Assembly: GCA_949752735.1 (NCBI GenBank) | Contig: OX457053.1 | Coordinates: 3,193,584 to 3,257,583 of the forward strand | Direction: 5' to 3' | Length of the DNA: 64,000 nt | From: Lumbricus terrestris | Taxonomy: Eukaryota; Annelida; Clitellata; Crassiclitellata; Lumbricidae | Shown: positions 12,835 to 24,621 of the stretch, one piece after another | Numbering within the stretch: the first letter of the stretch is position 1 | How the letters are laid out: each line of letters opens with the position of its first letter | The notes under the pieces: generated by a model | The model's database searches: none | What the model saw: the letters and a program-made list of their open reading frames with translations, nothing else | Told to the model about the DNA's origin: nothing | Translations under genes and position numbers: made by a program

Positions 12835-15800
12835 ATCGATCAATCAATCAATCAATCAATCAATAAATTAATCAATCAATCATTCAATCAATCAGTTCTT
12901 TTATTGGTCCGTGTGTATCAAGCACACTAATACAGTAATAAGGCTACATAGTTGCACATGTATGGTAACTAGTTGTAACCTACGCGGTTGCATGTGAACA
13001 TGGATTTATCTGCTCTTTTCAATAGTTAGCTTGGAGCATCGACGTTGGTTGAGAAGAGCATATGGCATTTAATATTATAGCAGTGCATCCAAACAAGCAA
13101 TACAGTCCCAGACCCTAGACATGTCTGTAGAAAAAATTTACAAACTGAAATCGAGGCAATGAAACCTACCAATATACCTACACCAAACTTTAGCAAGCTA
13201 TTGCAAAAGCTTAGGGGGTCTTTTCTGACCCCCCCCCCCTGTAGAGTGGCGTTACTATCAAATCTAAACGGATTTCATGGACCCATCTGAGCCTCCAATT
13301 GTATACGCATCAGTTCTCTGTCTCTATTCGCTATCGCCGGAAAGATCAAAGTTACAGTTTGTGGTAACGAGCAACAGATTTCGCAAAATTCCGTGTTTCG
13401 CCTCGTTCGACCTTAAAATAACCGTCGTTGTCGAATTTGTCGACTCCAGTAGACAAGAATATTAAACGGTATCGCTAATGGTAGATTGAAGAACGATACA
13501 TTCCATCTTACAACTTCTCAATTCCATTCGAATATCCGTTAAAGCGATGTTGTAGTGTAAGATCGTTCCACACGAGCAACGGCATGCGTTAGAGATTGGA
13601 GAGTAGCGTCTACTGATCAACGTTCGCAAACCGCTGACGTCTCTAGTCCTCCTCGCAAGTGAAATAAAATCCGTCGTGTGATGCTGTGATTTAATTCAGA
13701 CTATTGTGATGTGTAGCCTACACTGTAAACTGCAGCCTACACTCAATAATATCCAAGGCCTACAAATCGCTTCGTTTTACCTCACGAAACAGACAATGTT
13801 TTGGTCCGAAATTATTCGCGTTGAATCATTGCCAACCAAAGGACTTTTTCGCTTTCCGATTCCTCCCCGGAAAACATTTTCTTCCCGCGTCTTTTGATTT
13901 CGACAATAATAAAAACGGCTCTAACGCTTAATTATAGGCCTATTATCCTACATTGTTGAGCAACTCTGCTAATTGAACTTTACTTTATAGGCTGTTTGCT
14001 TATAGTGAATCCTCCATTTGGTTTTTTGTCTGTTTGTATGTGCACTTGTTATAGCGCCCCTTCAAGCTCCCTACTCAGAGGCGCTCTCGAACCTGCAGCC
14101 CTTCGACTGCAAGGCGACGAACATATCCACCACATCACCGCGCCCCACAACAACTATTAACTATTAACTATTACTAATGATACACGTTTAGTAGCATTAG
14201 GCCTAGATTCAGTATATCAATAAATATTGCAATGAGTAAGTCGCATAGAGCACATTCAGGATAAAATAAGAAACGAAGATCATTATTATCGATTTGATTG
14301 TTACCTTCAAAATGACTTCATTCTAGAATTCATTCAGTATAATTATTGTTGTTAACTATACAAAACCGTTTCGACAGTGCTAACGTCGGAAGCGCCTCTG
14401 ATAAGTGTCCTTGAATAAGAGCTACATAATTATACTATTATACACACACACATTTATACACAATATGCATATATATATACATATATAATACACACATATA
14501 TAGACCTATATATATAAATCCGTGAATGAATGAATGATACACGAATGAAATTTGTTTGATCGTTCGGTCAGAACGTTTTAACAACCGTCTTTAATGTGGA
14601 GAGTAAGTCTTACATGTAGGAGTCCGAACCTCCACTCAAACAGTTATTTATAATGTGTGTTCTACTGCAGTGTGTAGGGTCCTTGAGCAAGACCGTTGCT
14701 AACAGTTACCCAGCGCAATCGAACCTCTGTCGTAACGGTTGTGAATGTTCTCTGAACTTTAGAAGGAGGAGGAGGAACAGTATTAAAATGCATTTATAGT
14801 GTAATAAATCAGAGAGACCTTGATTCGTAGATACGGTATTAAAGCAGATTCATGGGCGGAGCTTATCAGGGGCTAGGGGGGGCTAAGCCCGCCCTAAGAA
14901 GGCTCAAATTCATTTTTTTAACCGTGTAAATGGTATCTTTCCACGGGTTTAGGCCTCCAAGAAGGCTTTAGCCCCTCCAAGAACGGAAACCAAACTCCGC
15001 CCATGAGCAGATTGTGTCGGAAATCAGATTATACAGATCTTCTACATAGATGCACATTGCCAGGATCTGATCCGGACTATAAATATACTTACGTATCCAA
15101 GTTCCTTGCTGATTTCTCCAGGTTCCAGTGTTCCGTCTGGATGCATCACTTTGAGGGTTACATTTCCCGTTCCCCAACCGGGCGCTCCGCTTACATGTCT
15201 GCACGAGAAACAAAAAGCAAATCACTTGAAACACTCTCCAATGGCATTCGATCTAACCCAAAGACTAATAGGACCACCTCATAATTGTTGACTAATTTTG
15301 GTTGTTGGTTGCAAGGAGATAATCCCATCATAGCAAAACCTTTGATTGACTTTGGTGAAAAGCGATGAGTAACTCAAACACTCTGACCATGGCAGTTGGT
15401 CAATATGCAGCATTCTTAGAAGATCCTCAAATTGGTTGCAAATCTTCTGCGACGTCACGGCTAAGTTCGCAAATTATAAGATAGGATAGTCCAAACATTT
15501 CAGATAGCATTGCGTTAAAGTGAAGTGGAGAAACACATACTCCTTCTAGCATGCCTGCACGGAGTCCAGATCATAATAATATTATTGTAGACCAATTTTT
15601 TTGTTGGTAGCTTTCTATTGCTCCGATGTTAAATGCACAGAAGACATCAGCTGATAGTATACACCATAATTATTAGGCTATAGATAGCGAAGCCACTATC
15701 AGGTCATCAATGTCCGAATAATTCTGGTTCCCAAGACATGGAGCACAGAGAACCCAAATTCCCTGATGTGATTTGTAAAGAGTCCGTATTGGTTTATATG

Positions 15801-18800
15801 GATTGCCGCCTGGGTTGTTGTTCCAGAGGAGTTTGACGAAGCAATAATAATTGTGTACTTACTCTCCGTAAAGTATTCCCGTGATGCCCCATTCACTGTC
15901 GTACATGTACATTGGAACAGTGACGTTCATTTCCACGGATCTCTGCCCTGCAACACAATCGTAAGAAATGAACTCAGTGTAACGAGGAGTGATGAGGAGA
16001 TCGGGTCCGACTGGCAAGTTTTTGTCGGTTCTGTTACAGTAAGGGACCTTAAACAAACTTTTCGATTCATAATCTGTGGCTCAGCTACGTCTATCCGAAT
16101 GACTGACTGACTAATACACTGTTATGTCGTATGGTTGTGAGAGTACTTCTGCAGTTTGATTGAAGGGTAATATCAGGCACCAGTGTATTATATTGTAATG
16201 TATTTCATTGCAGAAGGTGAGTCAAATAGCGGTAATTGAAGCCTTTGAAGGTGAAGTAAGGTGAGGTAAACAGGTAAAGGTATTTAGAAGTTTATGCTGT
16301 GAGGTGTGATTCGGTAACATGTTAAGGTAACGTAGGGTGTATGCTAAAGTTATGCTAGGTTAGACTTTAGACGATACTAGTCATGGCTAGTAAAGGAAGT
16401 AATTAATGTCTTCAAGGTAGAAATTCCAAAATTAACGAAAGGGTAAACAGAAGAGGTAAAGGTGAGATAAAAAAATAAATAGCATTTCCACATAATCATA
16501 CTTTAGTACTCACACTACAATATATATATATATATATAGGCCTATATATATATTCGTTTTATTGACAAAATAACCAGTCGACATAACGCGACAGTTAACA
16601 AGCACAAAGGAGCAGCGGATAAAGCCTAGTAAATTTTTTATACAGCATCCGTGTTATGAATTTTGTATCGTTTTTATTGGTTAGTTCGAATGGATGTACA
16701 GTAGCCTAGGGCGTAGATTGTATTTTCCAATACGTATTGATCAAACGGAAAACGTCTCATGCCGTAATTCACTGAATGAGAGAAGTGCGAGCACAGAGCT
16801 TCCCCCACCAAGCCGAACTCTTATTCTATCTAGAGTTACGGTTTTAAAAGCATTATAATTCTACAAAATTATTAATCGTTTCAATGTCTAACTGTAAAGG
16901 TATTGCTTCGAACGATCCAATCTCTCATTAAATTAACTTTACATTCACTGTTCTCACAATCTAGTTCCAAGTGAAATTATTGATTAGTTGATAAGAAAAT
17001 TTGTTTTCTTGTTTTGTAAGTTTATACTTACACCAATATCTTACGCCAAATATGTATTCGTAACGATGGCCCTAAAACAAAAACAGTATTTCATAGTATT
17101 TTAGCTTCACACACGTGAATGTAACACAATGTGACTTAAAACTATAATTTTATCATGTGAGCTTAATGTAGCCTACAGGTAATGCTAGATTTAGTCAGGT
17201 CATAGAATTTCGTTCGGTATACGTTGAATGTTTCTTTGCTTAGGCTACTTTGCGAACATTGTATTTAATACATTTATGTCGATGCCCCAAAGGCAAGCCC
17301 GTTGGCTTTATGCCGTCGTGGGGGGGAGGTGGGGGTGAGGGGGAATGAGATGAGTGAGGTGGTTTTCAGTTGCCGACCTCACAGACAATAATGGATGAGC
17401 GTCCATGGTATACCTTCATACGGTACCTCGACCCGGACCACCATGGACTACTCTTACGGACAACCCTTTTGACTCAACGCATTTGATCCTGATCCTATGG
17501 TAACTCGACCCGGACCACCACGGACTACTCTCACGGACAACCCTCCTAACTCAACGCAGCGCTCGTGAATAAGCCGGTGCCCCGCGCTTGGCTTTCCAGT
17601 GGCGCTTTAGAAATTAGGAGATTACGATTACGATTACGATTACCTTACGCAGTGGCTTGATGTAAGTTTGAACTTGCGACCCTACGTAGGTGTGTTTAAA
17701 AACAGTTCTGAAATTGTAGCTAAACATAATTATACGAATTTCAACAAATACGATCAGCTGATGACTGTTCAAATATTAAGAACAAGTACCCTTAGCCTAC
17801 TCTTGTAACATTATATATTTTAATGTCTAGCTTGCATGGCATTTGTGTGGAATTTGAAGCAACAGTCAGACAGACATTGGTGATGAAGTAAGATCACTCG
17901 TCAGTAGGAACTCTCAGCATATCGGGGTTTGAGACAACTTTCCCCAAGAGTATGATCTCTCAACACACAATGTACAGTAGTCCAGTGCAGGGCTGTTTTA
18001 AAGGAATTTTTAGAACTGCACAACCACTACTTTTCCTTCCCATCCTCCATGGAAAATTACTTCCAATCGGAGAGCAATAGGCCTAACCATTTTGCTAGTT
18101 TTAACTGTACAGAAGTACTTCTACAACTGCACAAATTCATTTAGAACTGCACATTTTGTGTACAACTGCACGTTAAAAAAGCACTGGTCCAGTGGATGCG
18201 AGATATGTACATTGTACAGTGTGCATGTACAGAGTTTTCCAGGGAGCGATGGTGGTCCAGAAATATCAAGATCACTTTGTGCCTCTTTGGAGATTCGAAC
18301 CTAGGCAAATAATAATATATGGAATAGGGGTTTATTGTTCTAACCACTGGACAGTAGCTTGAGTTTCTTTAGCGACTGCTACTTACGAATGCTTCGACGA
18401 CAATTGCCCAATCACCAACATTCACCGGATACTCAATATCAAACTTCTGTTCATAAACACCTGCAGATAAACAACAATTGCAAACGTCAATTTGTTTAGC
18501 CGCATACGTTTAGCTTTAAAAGTCTACATACAAACACGAATGGCCAGCGCCTATACGATCAACCGTCTGTGTTTATAGTTTCATAAATTGTCTAAAATTA
18601 AACAACAATGTCAAAGGCCTATAATTGTGTTTTTTCGCGTGTGTTTAGCTTAGCCGGAGATAAGCAGCAGCGTGTTTTCAGGGACACAATACAATGCGTA
18701 CTATGCAGGCTTTCTGGCATTTTTCTTGTTTGCTCTCACAGTGCATCGCAGGTTGTCTGTTCTGTTAGTAGTTAAGATTTATGAATTTATGACTTCTGTC

Positions 18801-19506
18801 GTTTGCGCTCTTCTGTGATTTGTTTCAATCGCATAGGTGTAGCCTACAGTGTACACTGCAACCGGTTGCGCCGTTGCGGTCTGTCAACGGGATTGCTTCA
18901 ATAAAGACTATTATTGGCCTACGTCTTTCTCGGGGCCATATCTTCACCAAACATTCTTGTCCTCATTTATTGCCGAATTGGTATTAAGTCCTAAAACAAT
19001 TAATCTTTTTGGTATACTTTAGTTCACCTATGCCGTTATATAAAACTGAAGGTCGACACAGATAAATATTTGCATAAAACTACGGACGATGCATAGACTT
19101 AGACATGCTTATGCAGGTGAATTACAGCCACCGTCGATTGAAGGAAGCCGAACAAAAGTCTCCTTCGCATTTCACGTATACGGTGATAATAAAGTCAACC
19201 ATTCGAATCAATTATCTGCCTTGCATATGGTAGCCTATTATAGTAGTCCTATTATGCTGTCAACTCAAGCACGAAGATTTGAATCACGAAGGATTCTTCC
19301 CTCGCGATCCCCCCACACCCCGAGTTCTGGTCTGACAGGGTCTCGATTATAAGTATTTGCATAAAAACAATAAATTATAAGTCTCCAAATCGCAGTTTTG
19401 TGTCACCTTGCGAGCAGAAAAATGCTTGCAATAAAAATTAAACCAGACAGTTCTATCCCGAACATACGCAGATAGGAATGGAAGATATACAGACACACGC
19501 ACCTGT

Positions 19507-19545
<39 letters not shown>

Positions 19546-21297
19546 GGAGGACAGACAGACAGGAAGACAGCAGAAAGATAGACAGACGTGCAGATTACAT
19601 AACCACACATAGACTGAAAAGGCAGCCAGAACGACAAATGGAATGATTTAAAATTTTAAATGAAAGTAAATAACGAAAAGAGCGGCGCAACTGCAATGCA
19701 ATCCAGATGCTGCTGCTCGGATTCGATGCAGCGTTCGTGCCATTCGCTTGGCTATCGAGTGGATCTTTATGGATTTGGAGTTTTTTTGTAATAATTACGA
19801 ATCCAGTGCAATAATATTTGCAGTAAAATAAAAACAGCAACAGACCAAAGTTGAGGTATCGTTGAATCCATCTTCTCACGCGATTTCCCTTGGAATCCTG
19901 AAATAAAACCAACACCAATCTTTTTGAGACACTTCCAAGTAGATTTCACGAAATCCACAATCAGTTTAGCGCATTCAATATATATTCTACTGAATGTCCT
20001 CGACATTTAAATTCATCAGTGTCAATGCATTACAACTTTTAGATCTTTTACCCGATCAATAATGCATAACTAGCAGTTGAATGTGTTTCGCAGACAATGG
20101 TTCATGGACAATGGTTCATGGACAATGGTTCATGGACAATGGTTCATGGACAATGGTTCACAGACAATGGTTCATGGACAATGGTTCACAGACAATGGTT
20201 CATGGACAATGGTTCATGGACAATGGTGCACAGACAATGGTTCATGGACAATGGTTCATGGACAGTGGTTCCTAGACAATGGTTCATGGACAATGGTTCA
20301 TGGACAATGGTTCATGGACAATGGTTCATGGACAATGGTTCATGGACAATGGTTCATAGACAATGGTCCTGATTTCGAGAATAGGGCATCCACAAGTTGG
20401 GCTGCTCCTGAACATTTATAATTAATTTCATCCGAAATCTTATTCTAGGTGAACAGAACCGCTATGATGACAGCAAAGCTCACCATAAATTATTTATAGC
20501 CTAAGTTAACAATAGTGCAGCAACAGAGGTGACTTGAAAAGATTGCATTAAATTGTCTTGTGTAAAATAAATCTGACCTCAAAGGGTTGACAGCATCTAC
20601 GACACTTAGCCTATAGTTAAATTCTGATTTTTATCAATTGATACTTTTCCAGTAATTTAAATATATTCTGTATGCCTGTGGTCTTGACTAACTCGAATGT
20701 AAACCGTCATCGATCCTACGGCTGGTTTCAGATCTGGATAGACGGCAACGATTCGAAACCAAACTGAAACAAGACGAAACGCAGCAGGTTTTAATTCCGG
20801 GTTTAGGAGATAATTATTATTGTTAGCTTTGAAGTGATTTAAAATTTAGCAGACAATTGTTAGCCTTAAGGTGATTAAAACACTGTTCAATAAAACTAAT
20901 GAACTGATTATAGCATGCAACTCATTATTGAAGAAAAATACCCATTGATGCTTCCATTTGCCACATCACTTTGCTTTCTGGCCAATCAACAATGTCCACA
21001 TAACGGATCTCATGTGATTCCATATTAGTTCTTCCTCTGATCAAAATTGATTCGATCTTGATTGTCTCCAAAATTTGCATGATTTGTTAAACAATAATAT
21101 ATTATAGTGAATGCATGCTACTACCACAGCTATAAGAGACCTTAGGCCTACTGCTACTGCTACTGCTGCTGCTGCTGCTACTGCTACTGCTACTGCTACT
21201 GCTACTGCTACTGCTACTGCTACTGCTACTGCTACTGCTACTGCTACTGCTACTGCTACTGCTACTGCTACTGCTACTGCTACTGCTACTGCTACTG

Positions 21298-21348
<51 letters not shown>

Positions 21349-24300
21349 AGCATCTGTCTCTGATTTTGGAGGAGCGCTATATAAAAATTTCCACCGTACG
21401 TTGATAACCTCACCTTGGTTTTGTGTGTTTAAGATAAACAATCGATTAGTCGTATTAGAAAATTCGACTGAGGCCATACGTTGCAGAAAAAGTGTGGTAT
21501 AATCTTGTAAAGTGGCCTAGTTAGCTACACCGGTAAGCGAGAGCGGCATTCGTTCGTTGGTTGCAACGGACTGCGGTTCAAGCCCCGGGCTGGGAGTTGA
21601 CATTCAGAGATTTAGATATTATATCTCGGGCTAGCACGTGTGGGACGCAGGGGCGAAAGTTCCTGCGGAGCGACCTTGGGCAAGTTGCTTACCCATCATT
21701 GTCTGTGGGGAAGGCAACGGGAAACCACCTCACTCATCTCATCCCCAGGGGCGTAAAGCCAATGAACCTGCCTTCGGCAGAGCACCATCATCATAATCTT
21801 GTAATGCCTTGTCTCACCATGCCATACGTGCACCGCCTTTTCCCACTGATGTCTACTTAAGGAGGGGGCACTTGGCTAGATGAGTTAGATAGCGAAACTC
21901 TTGCAAGGGTTTTTACCAAGCAACATAAACATTTACTATATGTCTGGTTACCTTACGTTTTTAGGTGGTGCACATAGTTACGGCAATGAATCTGTTTCGG
22001 TAGGAATGATTCACCGTTTTAGAGCAGCAAACATGGATATAATTTAGTAACAAGGAATTGGGTTTTACGAGATTATTCTGCCAGCTACGTTCTGTGAACC
22101 TATAGCTGCAGACCAACTATAAATACCACCGTTTGATAAACGACGCTCGGAGGTCATCTGTGACCTACCAGTGGCTGGAGTGACGTATTCCGGTCTGTCG
22201 GTGAGGAAGAACATGGAAACCCATTTCGAACTGAAAACGAGCAGAGATTCGTTGTGGAAGATCGGTTGGAAGTTGGCATAAGAGGCGACGTTGGATCCAT
22301 TGGCCAGGACCTGAGGTCTGATAGCAGCTGTCTCCACAAGACCCTCCACTATCAGCTTATGAACGCCTGGGCGCAGCGAGACGGGAACCTAAGTAAGAGG
22401 GAAAGAAAAAAAAACATAATTTACAATTGCACCTGCATATGTGGTTATTTATATTATTTTAGAGTCACTCCTCTATAAGCAGAGGCGCTCTCGTCGCGTT
22501 CTCAAACGGTGCCAGACTGATAGACAGAATGACGGACTGAATAAGTTCTACTAATGTGACATCATTTACTTATTTGTTAAGGTCACTTTGCGTAATCAGA
22601 CCGCATTCTGTTCTTAAGACATCGTCCCATCCATGTCTTGTCGCCATTTCAATCAGTCCTCCAATAGCCTACGCATCTTTGCGAACGTCATTTTCTGAAG
22701 ACCCGGTTTGAGATGTTCAATGATGTTGTTCTTAAGTTGAGCTTTCTACATGCCGCAATGACATTAATTTTATTCGCTGCAATTGATTTGCTCGTCAGTA
22801 ACGTTTTCAGCTGTGTTCAGGGAAGCCCGCAAATTTATTTATTATTCTTTGCAAGTGGGGCAAAACACAATATTTTGGTAAAAACATGAAAATGTAGAAA
22901 CTAAGAAAGAAATTAAACGACAGGGTCAGGATGTCGATGATATAGACATTTTTTTAAATAAGATAAGATAAGAATATTCTTTAATTCACCAATTGCTAAC
23001 CGCATATTAGTTTACAGACATGGTTACAATAAAATGAAATATATTCAATATACATTTAACGGAGTATAATGAATAGGCCTAAAGGAGTCCAGTTACTTTC
23101 CATGCTTTCAGAAGAATTTATAATGTTGGGAGTCCGTGAAGTAGATTTCAAAAAGTATCATTTAATTTGATTCCTATGTACATCCAGTTTAGAAGAGCAT
23201 GGCCTGAAAACACTAGGCAACAGTGCAACAGTACACCACGATGACGGTCCGAGAGAGGACCAAAGATCAGTACCAAAGTACTGTTGTCCCGTTTGGAAAA
23301 GTAAATACAACACTGCAATTATTTTCACGTAAAGATAAATTTCCCACTTTCATATTGTGTAACATTAATTAGTGCTTTGATATTTTCCAGAGAGGCACGT
23401 AGGGCTACCCTCTCTGAGCCCTGTACCATTTGCCCATCGCGATGTTCTTTCAGAGATAAACTTGGCCAGGAAATTTCAGTGTAGGCCTGATTGCGATTAG
23501 GATTACGTCAAAGCTGCGTCATAGCTCCATAAATAATAATTGTTACATGACATTAGCGAGTATACTGAGTAGGCGTCGGTTGATAAAGCAAGGACCAAAG
23601 TTCAACGTGAGTCACGTGCATTTCGTTTTGTATATCTGCATGGTATGTTCTCAGTTCATGCTAACTACGTAACCGGTTTACCAAGGTTGCGGATAATATC
23701 AATCGTTCCCAGAGTCATAATTGATCCAGTCAACCCGCGCCGAAATCAGCAATCGGCGCAAACCACTTAACCGGCCTCTTCGGCATTTCTTTGTTTACAA
23801 CTGCAGGTCTCTATCCTTCAGTCTATTGTGAAGTTTTTACCATGCAAAGAATTATTTGCCGTAGAAAATTAAGGACATAAATTAGAGTCTTATCGCGGAG
23901 ATCTTTATCTTCGTATAAATTAGAAGTATGAGTTGATTTAAGTGGTGATTTGAACGTTTTATAGGTCGGCCATAATGGTAGGATCTCTGTAATTTCCTGA
24001 AGAAGTTATCGGCATGGCTTTCTCGTTGGCTTCAATTTGGTTCGTTAGCCTTAAATCACGAAATTTTAGCTTGCACTGGGAATGTCGTGCAGGATGAAGG
24101 TTCTTTGTACCTGAAGAGATCTCAACTCCGGGTTTTAAATCTTTAACTTGAATCTGCGTTGGGTTGAAGATCTCTTATAAATCAAGCTTTCTTGAGTTTA
24201 TCTTTGCGTCAGAGTCGATCAGAGAGTAGTCAGAGGACCTTCACTTTAAAATTTCAATCTTCACTTACGAGAAATGGACTATAATAGTAGAATAAAGCTA

Positions 24301-24498
24301 GTCAGCGTCAATGTGTAATTAGATTTAAATTGCATCTGGAATAAGCTTAGGCCTTTATCGACTACCACCGCGGTTACGTCCATGTGTTTTCAATCGAAGC
24401 AAACTCTTTGCCCGCGACACATCATATAATATCTTCCAGAGTCAGACAGTTGACTGTCTGACTGACTGACTGATGACTGACTGACTGGCTAACTGACT

Positions 24499-24561
<63 letters not shown>

Positions 24562-24580
24562 TGACTGACTGACTGACAGT

Positions 24581-24621
<41 letters not shown>

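Noticed and set aside
20077..20421. Tryptophan/histidine repeat protein
   Set aside because: Translation of the 14-bp minisatellite in three plus-strand frames.
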